A stretch of DNA of 64,000 bases from Sympetrum striolatum (lineage: Eukaryota > Arthropoda > Insecta > Odonata > Libellulidae). The notes beneath the pieces were generated by a model. The model was not told the DNA's origin and did not search any database. It was given only the letters and a program-made list of their open reading frames with translations. The stretch is from assembly GCA_947579665.1 (NCBI GenBank), contig OX388345.1, positions 65,897,454 through 65,961,453 on the forward strand, given 5' to 3'. Below, piece by piece: positions 11,256 to 25,124 of this stretch; the stretch's first letter is position 1; each line of letters begins with the position of its first letter. Made by a program: the position numbers and the translations under genes.

Positions 11256-11540
11256 CTGTTTGTTACACGCGAGAGAAATGTACGAAGCGTATTCTTGTTG
11301 GAAAACTTATGAAAAAGCGTAATTTTCCGCCTCTTCCTTTTTTCCCTCGTGTCCTTCGGGCTCCTATTGATCTTGTTTTCGGCGTGAAGTTTATTTTTCC
11401 CGTGTTTTCGAAGGGGAATGTTAAATTGCGTAGTCATGAGAAAAGCTCACAGAGCGGGCGCTCGTTCAGATGGAGACGATTCAGCGATTACCTTCGCAGA
11501 CCAACCGTTGAATAAAGATTCCGACAGCATGCCAGCGTTT
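11256..11540. other. CpG-retaining patch
   Basis: A moderately GC-rich stretch with kept CpG (ACACGCGAGAG, GTGTCCTTCGGGC, GCGGGCGCTCG). It adjoins the preceding pyrimidine tract. No coding family is recognised in any frame. Confidence 0.35.
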
Positions 11541-14500
11541 ATTTTTTGTGACGGGGAGGCCCGAAGCGTTTTATAGGAAATTAGGTTTCGAAACTTCTCA
11601 AGCTGGAGTGTCCAAAATGTGGCTGAAGTTAGAACCGAACTGTTAAGGCCATATAATATTTGCTCGATATTTTACGTATTAAAGGGTTATTTTCTGGAAT
11701 GGATGAAGGTTTCTCAGCACCTGCTGTAATTTATTTAGAATGTGATCAGCTGGAATGTTTTTTTCAAGTAGAAAGGCAAGCGGAATAGAAATAAGCGACA
11801 AAGCAGGAACTTTTTCTTGATACAATGATATTTGCTTGCAGAGTTAGTAAGCTTTTCACTGTAAAATCTTTTTCGGTCAACTTAGTTTACTGGAAGCAAA
11901 TTAAAAGGAAATGAGATAGTACCTAGTCATTCAGTGAACGTCTAACCGAGTTTTTTTCTACTTATTCAACATTTTTTCCTGTATTAGATCTTTTGAATCG
12001 GTGTAGTGTGTTTTCATTTCAAACAAACACCTGAAGTAATGTTAATTTCAAATAACGAGGGAGAGAATATCGCTGAGGCATTCAGAATTTAAATAAGAAC
12101 GATTACTGTTTTTTTGCTTATATGTAGCTTAGATTGCTTTCAAGCCCATAGTTATAGCAGTTCTACTGCTTCATAGCTACCAGGAAAAAATATATTGCTT
12201 TCCATTTAATTCCTTAAATCCCAGCAAACGTTTTACAAATCTATATGGGTATATTAAAAAATTAAACTGATCCAACAATATTTAATGAAATTTCAGCACA
12301 CAAAACAATTTATTGAAACGAATATATTGTGTATAATATTGTATAATAAGATAATAAAAATTGCGCAAGCATATTTCGATTTTTTAATAGTTTATTTTAC
12401 GCGTACTTTTTTCTCCAATAGTTATTTTGTTTATAGTTTTCTTTTAGCGATCGAAAGGAAGAATATACGAACGTAAGAGTTCATTTGCTTTCACAGCGGA
12501 GCAAGGGTCTTAAATTAGTAAGTTGTCTAAAATACTCTCATGAATTTAAAATAGAATCAAATAACTGTAACTTGCTCACATTGCATAACGAGAAACGCTC
12601 ACCTTCTTGGTCTTGGATCTTGGTTTTGAATATTATGCTGTATTTTCATGCACATCTTGATAATGTGATGCTGAGGAAACTGATCTAACATTTATTAACC
12701 ATTCATACCCTTGTAATGAGATGCAGATACTGAGCTTGCTAGTTTTCTACTCACGCCGTATTCATTCAAGATTAGGAAACTCATTCACAGAAGTCCTTCG
12801 CATTGTCATTCCTCATCGGCGTTTAGAGAACGCATAAAGAATAAAGCATAGGACGCTTAGAGAATTCGGTTGTTTCCAGTTTAGACGAACTTTCTCTTCT
12901 CGCACGGAAGAAAAAGAAACGGCTCGCTTTTGCGCAAATATATGAATGACATGAATTCATCCACCTGTTTTCACTCATCATCAGTCAATTTCTAAGTAGC
13001 TCAATGGAAGAAATAAGCAGCCAAACTTGGTTTCAGCGGAGAAATTTTTGAAGTGTATAATTAGTCATGACGCGCAGATTTAATTTCATTGGTGCGCGTA
13101 TTCTGATGTCCTCCGTTAGCATTTATGTTCCACGAGAGGAAAAAACCCACAATTTAGATGTTTTGCTCGTCTGCCTCATTGATTTCGTAAGCATTTTTGC
13201 GTCCCCCATAGGTCATGGGTCAATGGCGGTCGGTTGCCAAGCCATATGGAACGTCTCTTTCGGCTGGCTGCCGCTGCTCCAAACGCTTAAATCATTGCCA
13301 GTGCACAGAAACAACGAAAGGAACGATTTCCAATGGAATAATTTTTCAGAACAGACGAAATATCGCTTCGTCGGAATTAATTCTGTTAGAACAGTCGATA
13401 AAATGACTGAGTTCCTAAATCTAGGGCTGGCTGCGGAGTTTCAATTGAAGATGCTCGCTGACAGGCATTTAATAGAATCACTCATTCACTGGAGTCTGAT
13501 TTATCCAATTACCAAGTGCACGTAATCGAGTTTCTGATGGCACTGCGTTGAAGGGGTACGTCTCCCTGCCTCGGGAGGGTGTGAAGTATGCCTCGTAGTA
13601 ATTGCAGTCGACTTCATCGAGGCCATATTTTACACTCACTGGGCGAAATCACTGTTACAAAAGATCAGACACGAAATTTAAAGATAAAGGTGTCTCGTTA
13701 ATTTTAAACTCAATTATCAAATTTTGTGCTGCGCGAGCGCTTTCCATATTAGGTCACCGCTAGATTTTTATCACGTGAATTATTTATTTTTAATTCCCAA
13801 AAACTATCCAACAAAATTAGAAAGCTGACGTTGTCCTCAGAAGAGAAAATGGCAGTTTTTTCCAAAAGCGAAAATGACAGTATGATACGCCCAAATTGTT
13901 TGCATGATTCTGACGCCTCTTGTCATCATCGAAAGGTAAAAGAATGCCTCCTTTAACGATGTCTTTATCTTATCTTTTCTCCGCCAGCGATTCATGTTTC
14001 AGCAATCAAAGTTTACATAATCTCGCAAAAGACAAACTTACGAAACAAACGAAAACAAGGTTGTTACACTTCTCGGGAAAGCCAAACTTGATTTAGCATC
14101 GATATTCGAAAGTTATATCAGCGTCAAAATTTGAGAGTTTGTGTCGTGTCACAATACCTTGATTGATGAAATATTTTTCGTTTGTCTTTTATTACCCGCC
14201 AGGCCCCTGTTGGTGTAGATGAAAGCGTAAGAAACTCCGGTAAACCATCTAAAACATCTTGGTGTCTGATGTAAGTTCGTTTCATCTCTTAAGGTGACAT
14301 ACAAAATGACAAGCATGATGTAGGAATTTCTACTCAGGCATAAAGCCAATTCCTGAATTTAAACAAGATCGTCTCGGCATTTACTTGGTGGTATTCCATC
14401 ACCTTAATAACAGTTGTTTCAGCAATAAAATTTTATATATAATTTATATATTCCACACAATTACTTTTGTTACGCTGTGTAGCTTGAATATCATTAAAAT

Positions 14501-15604
14501 TAAAGTTTTTTTGTTTGAACTGCTGCTGTTTTCGTTTTTGAAGGTTTATTAGAGTTTCGTTTGCTTTCGTAAATCTGTCTTTTAGTTCAGAATAGAGAAA
14601 TTCTTTCATTTAGTACCACCATTTTATATTTTACCTTTTGCTTTTCTTCGGTCTTGCTCATGGTTGTCATTACATTCTATCTTTTAAGATGAGGACCCTG
14701 ATGAAGAATGACATTCATTTTTGTGTCTCGCAATGGAAGGTGTTAGTTATAGCGTCATTGTGCTGCTATTAAGTATCAATTTTCCACTCACAGCATTCTG
14801 GATTAGGGAGGAAATCGACGACAAATTACCTTACTCTTCATCTTATCTAGTCGCCCAATCTCTGCTTCATAGCAGTATATAGCTAATTTTGGAGGGGTTT
14901 GTTGATCAAACCAGCCTTGCCCTAAGAACTGCGCAGGCAAAATTAATAATAGATGACGTAAAATAAGCAAAATTATTACAGTTACGAGAAGGTTTCTATA
15001 TCTCAAGGAAGCGTCACTGCCTAGATTTAACTTTCTTAGAGCTGTATGAGTTTAAGTTGAATACTATAAATTTAAGATATCGATCAAAGTGGGAAATATT
15101 TCGAGCGTAACAATTTTACTCCGAAATAAAATGCTGATGTGAGTTGCATAGAGACAGAATGACGAAAGATGAGAGTTTGGAATCGACTTTAGCGATACTT
15201 AGGGTGGTCCAGAAAGAATTTGAATGAAATATCTCCGGGAGAGGGATATCCATCAGAAGTTTGAATCGCCTTAGGGGAGAAATCAATTCATTAGCGATAA
15301 ATGCGTCGTGTATCTGCTGAATGGCCAGAGGCGTTCGAGAGGGGTCCACTAATCAAAGGGACGTGAGCGGGAGATTGCCCTTTACTCAAATTGTCTGTCA
15401 ATGAACGTATTATTTTGAAGTTGCATTCCCTTCTCAGTCCACTTCATAGTAAACTCATCTACGTGAGCAAAGTCATATGTATCACAACCAGTATTGTCAT
15501 TTTTTCTTGATGACGATGACGAATCTTTCGTAGGTGGGGGTAGACGTTTTTGCAGTTTAAACTATCAGTGCATTTAGTTTACGTCACAGCATGAATGGTT
15601 ACTT
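11541..15604. other. Non-coding DNA, no recognised gene
   Basis: The longest open frame that is not low-complexity is on the plus strand at 13067-13525 (152 codons). It lies in a GC-richer stretch and resembles no family I know. A 77-codon minus frame at 15116-15349 is also unrecognised. No repeats with clear ends were found. Confidence 0.45.
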
Positions 15605-15608
15605 CTAA

Positions 15609-16196
15609 CCCTTCCTTGACGGTGCTGGGTACTGGAGGACCCCAAAATAGCTAAATTCAATAGAAAAGTTTTATTTTTTAATCACATATGTTTCTTATTC
15701 CATGTATTCGTGCATCAATGTTTCTTTTATATTATGGAATTGAAAGAAATTTGTTTCACAGACTCATTTCTAAAATATCTTTAGTTTTTGAATGGGGTAC
15801 CAATGTATCCCGCAAAGCCATTTTGCTTGGATTACTATAAACAATGTCATGTCGTGTGATTGTAGAAATTCAGTCACCTTTTCTTACAGATTTTTAAATT
15901 GATTCATTATTTATTGCATTAACAGTAATATATCACATTATCATCCCAAATCTCACGTACAGGGATGTTTTTGGGTATGCCTGGGTTGACATCATATAAT
16001 AGCCAAAACTCTGATGCTACTCCAAAATAATAAAATACAACTCAACAAAATAATCAATACTGTATTTCTTAACATAATTTGAGGTTAAGTAAAAGAAAAA
16101 CAAACAACAACGCAATATTCGCGAAAAAAGCGTTGGGATACCCGAGTATCCCGCACCGGTGTTTTGGGAAGTTTTCAGGGCACAGTCAAGGAAGGG
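15609..16196. mobile_element. piggyBac-like MITE, 588 bp
   Basis: The left end CCCTTCCTTGACGGTGC starts at 15609. The right end, read on the minus strand from 16196, is CCCTTCCTTGACTGTGC, a 16 of 17 match. TTAA follows the right end at 16197-16200, and CTAA, one mismatch away, precedes the left end at 15605-15608. Ends starting with CCC and a TTAA target duplication are the hallmark of the piggyBac superfamily. Inside are two copies of a GGGTAC/GGGATAC-plus-TATCCCGC motif, near 15794-15812 and 16136-16153. No transposase frame is visible; the open frame from 16079 is short and unrelated. The element is non-autonomous and diverged. Confidence 0.78.
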
Positions 16197-19100
16197 TTAA
16201 TGAAGTATGCTCACATGATAGAAATCTGTTTCACTTTTTTCTGAATGAATTTATTTTCCTTCACTCCTTATATATATTCGAGATTCATTTTTTACTCCTA
16301 TGATGATATTGGGACTTTTTGAAAAGTTATCACACTCGCAAGGTTCCAATGTTTCAGAAGTGGTAAATTTACGGCCATTAGGCCATATGAGAACTTTTGG
16401 GCGTTTATCGCAGCCTTTAAGTTACTTCATCTACTTTTACATTGATGCCCTACGAGGAGCCTTCCGGAACGTTGAAAAGCAAATACTTCTATTTCAATAT
16501 TTGTTTTCTAACCTTGCCAATGATATCAAATTAAAAAAATTGATTATAATAGATATTGAGAATCTCCTTTTTAGTTTACTCAGTGAACGAATTTTTTTTT
16601 CTCATTTAAAATTTTGATGTTTAGCTATTCGAATGTAGGAAACGCGCAACACAAGAGTTGCCTAATTCTCACGTGCAGCCCTTCTTACGAGACAATACTA
16701 AAGGTGACTTATAATGCAAAAAGGTTTCCAGCCATTCCACCATACTACTGTGCCATTCTGTTTGTGCAATGAAATTTATACACGCTCTCTGACACTTAAA
16801 TTACGAGTAACGTGGGGGAATTGGCTTTACTTATCGACCATCTTCAACAATCACGAATAATTTCATTCTTTTTTCGGTAGAATATTTTCCTGAAAATTGA
16901 ATACTTTGCCATATGATTAACTTTAATGTTAGCTATCTGTTCAAATATTGGTTGTGGATATTCGCTTGTTGGGGTAAGTAAACGTGGACGCAAATCACTA
17001 ATCGTTGAAACGTAGGACTTACTTGAATAATTTCCTTAATGTAAGATGAATCAACTGTCGTTAGCAAATTTACTTGAATTAAATTACTGTGGACCAGCGT
17101 CTATATTTGCAGAAGTTGTTCTTGCATAGTGTGAATTATTTTTGTCTGAAAGATTCTTAAATCTCTTACCTTACGGACAATTCATGACCAGCACTTCATC
17201 GGATTTCAATTAGTTCAAACACTTTGTAGCAACGTTTTCTCTCAAGTAAATTCAATTTTTAGCTTCGGATAGTGGATTTGTTTATTCAGGCCTCACAAAT
17301 AAAGATGCACGACTCAAGCTAACTTGATAAATTACCGTTTACCAACGGCGACTTTGAAGCTAAGACAGTGACTGCAAATGCACGTGTCCGTTCCTTCTTT
17401 CATTGGGATTCACGTCATACGCGCGGCTTCACTGAATGCTTGCGCAAAATCGGCATGTTGCATCCTCCGCTGATTTCAAAACCAATAAAATCTGTTTATG
17501 TCCCTTCAAGGAAGTTCAAACTATATTCTTCCCTTGTATTTTTGTTAGAAGTATTCCTTTAATATGCTAAGAATTTTTAGGAGAGGCGTAAAGGAACTGA
17601 TTTTCTGCACCATTTGAAGAAAATAATGAAATACGAACGATGACAAAAGACTATTTCAATGATTCAGATTATTACTCGTCTAATTAATTCAAAACCTCAC
17701 AACTATTTCTTAGATTTTAAGGAAAGTATACAATGTTTTAATGTTAGCTGACTTTGCTCAGAAAGTTTAGTTTGAGGCGAAATATACGAGTGTAATAGTG
17801 TTGAATAAATCTAAATATCAATCAGTCGGTTAATATGTTAAGGTATTTCTAAAAAATTAGGTTCAATTAATTGTTTTGATTTTTCTTCCAATGCACGGGC
17901 ATTTCCCACAATAAATGAAAAAATAATTGCGAGACCCTCATCATAATATAATATATTATCTAACTATCTGATATCCCTAGATATATATGTGAATTAAGTG
18001 TACAAGTATTCTCAACATGTTCATCCTAACTAATTCTACATGAAGGTAAATCAGGATCCAAGCGGATTCGTGTACTTTCTTTATCAATTAAATGTACATA
18101 TTTCCTCTTTTTAATACATCCTCCAGGCTATTTTTTAATCTAGAAATCTCATATTCGAGATTTATTGTAAAACTCAGTAATTAATAATTTTTCATTGACT
18201 AGAATCACATTAATTTTCACTGTTCGCGTATCTATAGTAACTTTCTGAGTTGAGCTGTGTACTTCTTTCCAATTAGTGAATCAAATACGCACCGAATAGC
18301 CCGATACATATATTTCAAATCACTTTGATATACATGCCTCAAGAAATGAGGATGCTTTTTATTCAGTATAATTTGTGTGATTTAAAATGTTTATTGGCAA
18401 ATGAAAGGTATCTGGTAAAAATCAATGTAGGCGTTTCTGATAGCCTAAATCTAAATTCCTCTGTCAACTATTCGTTTAGAGCCAAAGGCCTATTTCATAG
18501 ATGATGTTCTGCGGAACGGTCTACGAATTTGAGGCGTAAGAATTGTCACCTCTCCACTAAGAGTAAACAACTAACATACGCGATTTGCGGTCACCTTTTC
18601 TAATTATTTTCCACATATTATTGCGCTGCCTTGGTAAATGCACAGGAATTTCCGTCTTCGTGCCATTGAGAAGGAAACCCACACGCCAAAGCGGTTGTTT
18701 GATAATACTGTTTTTCTTGAAAATTTGATTATCTTTAGGTTTTCACACCAAGATGTTTACAACACCGAATTTGAAGCCTATAAACACGGCTATGATAAAG
18801 AAAAACATGAGTGTCCTAACTTCATTTCATAATAGACTCCGACAGGAACTTCCTTCAGTTATCTGCAACGTTAATATTTGGATCTGGAATGCTTTCAGTG
18901 CTTGGAAAATTTAATGAGAAGTTGATGTTAATTTAAAAATCGATAATTTAGTATTCTGAGGAACATTTGCTTCTAGTATTACAGAATAAAAGAAGAGAAT
19001 TAGTGAATATTAGTGTGCTTTAAATGAAAATTGATTAGAAATTAATGCAAATAAAATATAGAATTATTTGTGGAGGTGTCTATATTAAAATTGAAGTAAC

Positions 19101-20325
19101 TTTCTTCTCTCTTCAATTTAAAGAAATTCCAATAAAACCTCAAACGGAACGCTTTATATTTTAAGAATTTTTCCTTATTCTTTTCCTTTTTTAAGAAATA
19201 TTTGCCATGCTGAGATATTTTTAGCTTTATTTCATTGTTTTACACGGATTTCACTCCACTTGATTTGGTATGTGATAATTGTGAACTAATCTGTATATTT
19301 TCAACGATCAATTGTTATAAAATTTAATAATTAATTGTAAAATTGTATAAATTATTCTGAAGAGTAAATTTACTGAAACATACGAGGAAGCATCCTAAAT
19401 ATCTCCAGCTGACTAATCTGTTACATGTTTGATTCGAATTATTTAATTGCTAACAGTGCTGACGGATCTGAAGCTCTTAGTTTTAATTCTTAGCGATTAT
19501 TTTTATTACCCATCATCTCACATAATCAAAATTTAAATTGAAAATTAGAATGGTCAATAACGCGCATGATGTAACACCTTTATCAAATGGATGAAGTTTG
19601 AGCTTCTTTTATGGATGACTTACGAATGATTTAACCTTGTTGTGATTATCATGCTAATTAAAGTAGCGCGCTTCCTCTCTCCAATATTCAAACGTAAATC
19701 GCGTCCAAACCCTAACGAATGATAGAATCGTTCGGTTTTGCTGCTTAAATTCTAAGCTTGTGTACTTCGATAGTATGCGAGTAGAAGAGTGGCGGGTATT
19801 GCGTGCACAGAAATGGTCGTCTAAGAAAAACAGATGAATATCGGTCCCATATAGAAGTGATCTTGCATCCATTATACATTGTGATGATATAAGTTGAGTA
19901 AATATGCCTGTAGAGGCAAATGAGTGAACTGAATCCAGTTGCAATGGATTATCTAAGGAATGTGTAAGGCGAAAACAAAAGTGAGTATTAACTGAGTAAT
20001 CAAGGAATTTGGACTGAAAGAAAGAGCGAAAAGATTGCTAAGAAAGGCAAATTTTGCGTCAACATGGAACTATGAAATCGATTGAAGTAGAATTATTTAG
20101 ATGGTTTATGAGTAAAATATGGGTGAGTTTCAGAGGAGAGGAATTCCAACAAAAAGCTAGTTAAACACTATGAACAAGGTATTGTCCCGAGGTTAAACAA
20201 TATACTGAATTTAAATTTAGATACGAAAGGTTATAAAAAAGATGAATGTGTCGGATATCAAGGAGAAACGTTATAAATCGAACATTGGCGTACTCACTCC
20301 AATGAAGATCCGAGTTAGAGATTCT

Positions 20326-20339
20326 ATCGCGATCGCGAT
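20326..20339. repeat. 14-bp perfect palindrome ATCGCGATCGCGAT
   Basis: A self-complementary 14-mer rich in CpG within AT-rich DNA. It could be a protein-binding site, but there is no context to say which. Confidence 0.6.
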
Positions 20340-22675
20340 CTATGATGAATATTCTAATATGAATAACCGCAGAATATTATAAAATAATAGTGGTCGGCGC
20401 AAAATTTGTCCATGTGAAACGGTTTCTTGGAATGTAAAGTTGTTGTCTGGTACGTTGGCGATTTTTTATCGCTATAAAATCTATGCAACATTTTTTTCCA
20501 AGTTTCCTCATCATATCGAGATGACTTCACAATCCTTGTGCTTCACGTTTTTCTCTTCTTGAGAAAATGATTATCCGCTTTCAACATTTAAGATCACGTT
20601 GTACAGCGAGAGCCATGAAATGTGCAAGCAATGCATTGGATGTCATCCGAGAAATCTTCTTTTTGGTGCTGATTAAGAAGTTTAATGTATGGCTTCGAAA
20701 ATTACTGCTATTTTGTTTTGTAAGTTATCGACTGACTCTGATTTTTCTTGAATCTCATATCAGGTTTTGAAAAAGCACCTTCTATGGTAGTTTTAATTTC
20801 AAATGTGGGTAGCAGAATTGCAAAAGTTTCATATCACTTTTGTGTGGTGATTATACGATCATTCTGTCCTCGAATTACTTTAGTCATATTTATCAGCAGG
20901 CTCCTGACGTATGAGTTCAAATACAAACAAATTAGTAAGAACTCAGCTTTTTTCCACTATATTTCCCTCAAATATGTCACCTCTTTCAAATGATTATTTT
21001 TGTAACTAAATATTTAATTGGCATTGGTTCATGATTCATTGGCATGCCGTGATATTTTCCCTTTAAAAAAATTTAACTTAGATTTTGATTATAGTTTTCT
21101 AGAAATACAATGTTTTCTTATATATACAGTCAATTGAAATAAATATTTGAATACGTTTGATGAATAAAATTTCATCATAATTCTAGATTTTCTGACCTTT
21201 CCGGCCGCCTCCACCTTCTCTATATCTCTACTCTAAGACTAATTAATAGCTGCGAAAAGGTTGCTTCCAAGAATATTTTTTACCCTTTAAATAACGACAA
21301 TATCGAAGATTCGTCTGAATGCACAAGTGAGTAAAAAATAAAATCATTTCATTGATGGTTGCAGGAATCTATTTCAGTGTCCCGCCGAATCTTGATTAGG
21401 TGACCTTAGGCTTGAGCGCGACCATTAAGAAGCATTGACGAAAACAGATTTCCTATTCATAATTTCTCTATTAGCATTCCTAACGATCAACATCCTCGTA
21501 CACATTGCGTCATCAGTAACGTCGTAGTGTAGATGTAGTGTATAAATTGTAGACATTGATAACGAGTTTAACATCGTACAAACCTTTTATTATCTCTAAA
21601 TTAAAAATCTATCGCGTCATAAGCATTGACGCGCGGCAATGAGTATGCATCTGAATATAATTTATCCGGATTTTTAAATTCAAATCAGGATAAAATTCCC
21701 CTTCCATTGGCGTTTCCCGTGTTCATCCTTTAGATATAACTTTGAAGCGTCGTCCGTTCCCTCCCACGCGTCTCCTATGCGGCACGAATGTGATCTGAAT
21801 ATAATTGCCTGCACCCAACGGAACTTTATGGAACTTGGGAAGAATTCCTCTCGAAATCTCATTAAAATCAAAATATCTTTTTAATGCCCCTTCTCGGACC
21901 ATCCTCTCGAAATCCCTTTGGACATTCATCATTCTTACATGCATGGAATCAAAAATGAATCTACCCTTAAGTTAGTTCATATTCTCATATTATGGTGTAC
22001 TCGTACGGTCACTTGCGTATTCAAGATATTTTAATTAGATTACAAGCTAATCTGGTATCTGATTATGTTGACCCTGGAAGATATGCAAAGATCCCATGAT
22101 GCCGATCACGTGCTTGCTTCGTCATCCGAAAAGTTTTCAAATGAATATCACATAATCGATATGTAATTTAAATATCAGTGAACTTTAATGCCCTCATTTT
22201 ATTTCCTATTAATATTTCTGGCGTAAATATTATGATAAAGAAGTATGGGTCAAATTTACTCTATTGTGCCTGCATTAGAGCTTACATAACATGAAAGAAT
22301 CGAGTCTGTCCATACAGCAAATTATTTCAAGATTTAATCACTGGTGCTTTGGATGATATCATTAATGAAGCAATTTTCAAGGCGTCATATATGAAGAAAA
22401 ATTTATCATTGTTTCTTCCTGGATGGAAGACGCTTCATGTAATATTTTACTGTAATCATATTTGACGCTATCTAGCATTTCTCTCCTTCCGCAATATGAA
22501 TTAAATGAGATCATGTTTTTCTAATAATTTATTTTTCTTTAAACGTATTTTTTTTATTTATGGCCGTAGGTTTTCTATTTACACGAGAAAATCTATGAAT
22601 ACTGCAATCGCAGACTTCAGGAATAGGCACTTTTTAATTTTCTCAGCTAAATCTTCCTATTACTGCTTTACTGAA

Positions 22676-22713
22676 TAATTAGTTACTCTGCCTGTTTGCA
22701 GAGTAACTTATTA
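22676..22713. repeat. Hairpin with 11-bp perfect arms (16 with one mismatch)
   Basis: AGTTACTCTGC at 22681-22691 and its exact complement at 22698-22708 flank a 6-nt loop. A T-T mismatch and four more pairs (TAAT with ATTA) extend the stem to 22676 and 22713. It is too short for a microRNA precursor. Confidence 0.8.
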
Positions 22714-24930
22714 TGTATTACTATTACTATGTATTCTTTTTGGTGTGAAAATCAATGTTGCATCACATCAATCATAAATTATCTGTGCAAGGAAAAAAAA
22801 CAAGAAAATGAATAGTTACTTCACTGGTTGTAAAGGAGTGGCTATGTAATTTAAGGAATCATTGTTGAAACAATCGAAAGTTGCTGCTTTCATGGGATGC
22901 TTTTTACGTTCTTATTTTTATAAAGAAGGTAGTTGCAGTTAGGACAGAGGTGCTTTGATGTTCGATAGTATTAACATGGTTTCTTTGTAAATCATCGTAC
23001 TACTTATCTTTTGATTTCAAGATTCATTTCAACAACTGCTATAGGAATTTCGGTATTAAAAATTACTGCTGAGTTGAATGGTATGAAATTACGGCGTAAA
23101 AGAGCTCAATAACCCAGAAATTGATTCAAAAGAAGTAAAATGTGCATTTCCAAGCTATTTCAATACCTTGCGTACGTAAAATTCGAAGAAATAGAAGTTA
23201 TGGAGCGGTACCAAAATAAGCTTCGCGTTAGCATTTCGTTAACTTTTACCCTAATAGTTTTTCAGATTGGATTTTTCCTTCTCTTTTGTCGTATCTTGAC
23301 ATCCTTACTTTTTATTCCCGTTCGCCCTTTTGTACTCGAGTGTTATCCGTGTCGAAACAGCCTTCGAAGGACATTAAAACGTGCGCCAGTTGTGTGTGCG
23401 ATCGGACACGTACGCTTTAACAGGATAAAAGTGTAACTGGAGGCCGACGGATTTGAATACTGATTTTAGTTTTATCACGATCGATTTCTGCTTTCTATTT
23501 ACCGACTTTGTTTGGTGAGCTCCAGTTGTTCCCAATTAGATAAGGTCGTTTCGACCACATGCCCAAAATAATTATGCCAATTGCCTATAGATTTTTATTT
23601 CTAAAAACTATACGCATTATCCTCCGGGGTCCATGGAAAGGGATAGAAAACGATACTGAATTCTAAAATTCATGCTAATTCTAGCTGATTTTCGTCGGAG
23701 TATTTAAAATTATTATGATTATTAAAATCATCACAATTATTTTGAATGGACAAAGATCTAAGGTTGATCTAATCAATACATTTATTAAACCCTAACTATC
23801 AATGGCTGCTACATGAGATTTTTCTCTTTTTTAAGATTTTCAATGTACTCTGAGAGTGTGTTCAGACGGCATTGTAAACCAACACCGATGACAAACTTTT
23901 TCCTGGGCAACGAAATGTGGCGAAGAGTATATTCTGATCACTTTTATTAATATGAAAGGTAAGCATTCCTTAAATTATTAGAGCGTGAAAGATATTAAAA
24001 ATATTTTGTTTCTCACATTTAAGATGCTATGTGATTGAAATACACCTTACTATCTTTAGAGCTATCAAGATATTGAAAGATCTGAATCGTTTTTAATTAA
24101 TTAGTCAAATGATACTCCTTATCTACTATTTAACAGTTGATGCGACATATTTATTATTTATTTACGGCCGATTCTTTTCATACCAATTTATAAGGCATAA
24201 TTTAATTTGAAATTAAAGGAATACTTAATGATCAAAGAAAGCTAAGTAAACGAAATGTGAATGGCTTATTTAGAAAGATTTCTAGATATATTTCTAAAAA
24301 TCTAAATAATAAAATCAAATCTAAAAGAGTAGAAATGTATGATATTGCGCAATTGTAATGGGTTCACTACTATTATGCTCTGCATCGTACTCTTCCACTC
24401 ATGTATGATGTTCATTGCTATTCACAGGTGCTTCGAGCACGAAAATGTACGGAATAAACTGTTACTAGTTTCTCATTGAATCGCATATTCCCTTTAGATC
24501 TCATCGTCGTTTCTTCGTTCGTTCCCTCAGGGGTAGAACTCCTTAACCGGTACACGGCGTCAAATTAGATAGACGCATATTTCCGGGAGATGTTGCTGTT
24601 GATGTTGTTTGGAAACTATGCTTTAATATGCCGCAAAGTTTGAAGCAATATGCTGATGCACAGTGGAGGAATAAAGCCAGAGATGTTCTGATTTAGGTAC
24701 ACACTGACCCTGCCTTTGTGATGGAGTATCTTATTCATGGAATGGATTTTGTGATAAGGAAAGAGTATGAATGAAGACAAAAGAGATATATAGGACATAT
24801 ATATGACTTGCTTAAATTCTGCTAGTAATTTTCGTAATCGAATTATGAACATAACTGACAATCGGATTCATGTCATACCAGTAAATCGCTGTCATGTTTA
24901 TAAAAAGATCCCATTAAATTTTTATTTACG

Positions 24931-25124
24931 TTGTATTTTAGATTGTTTCTTTCTGAAGTTACCTACCAAATCCAAAATCTTTTATTATTTAAATGTGCTT
25001 TATGAAAGAGGTAGATCTGACACTATTTTAGGTTTTGTTTCTTTTTGGAGATTCCTTCCAAATCCAAAATATTTTATTGTTTATATGTGCTTTGCGTAAG
25101 AAGGAGTTCTGACGTTAGCGTTAT
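24931..25124 (+). repeat. Tandem duplication, 92-bp unit
   Basis: Two units share TTTTAG.TT, TTTCTTT, CCAAATCCAAAAT (24966 and 25058), TTTTATT.TTTA.ATGTGCTTT and TCTGAC in order. A weaker third copy may begin near 25147. There is no conserved open frame. Confidence 0.75.

Larger units (their letters stand above)
16201..24930. other. Long AT-rich non-coding region
   Basis: Almost 9 kb without a recognised gene, RNA gene or bounded transposon. It contains a palindromic ATCGCGATCGCGAT at 20326-20339 and an 11-bp hairpin at 22676-22713. Open frames of 60-98 codons are scattered at a level expected by chance and match nothing I know. Confidence 0.5.

Noticed and set aside
13067..13525. 152-codon plus-strand open frame
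   Set aside because: It is the longest frame that is not low-complexity, but it shows no family motif, signal or splice context, and a frame of this size can arise in 64 kb of moderately AT-rich DNA.
14692..14720. CTGATGAAGAATGAC as another hammerhead core
   Set aside because: No GAAAC follows and no helix II can be drawn.
15116..15349. Minus-strand 77-codon frame suspected of being transposon protein
   Set aside because: No reverse transcriptase, transposase or gag motif could be identified in any of the three minus frames.
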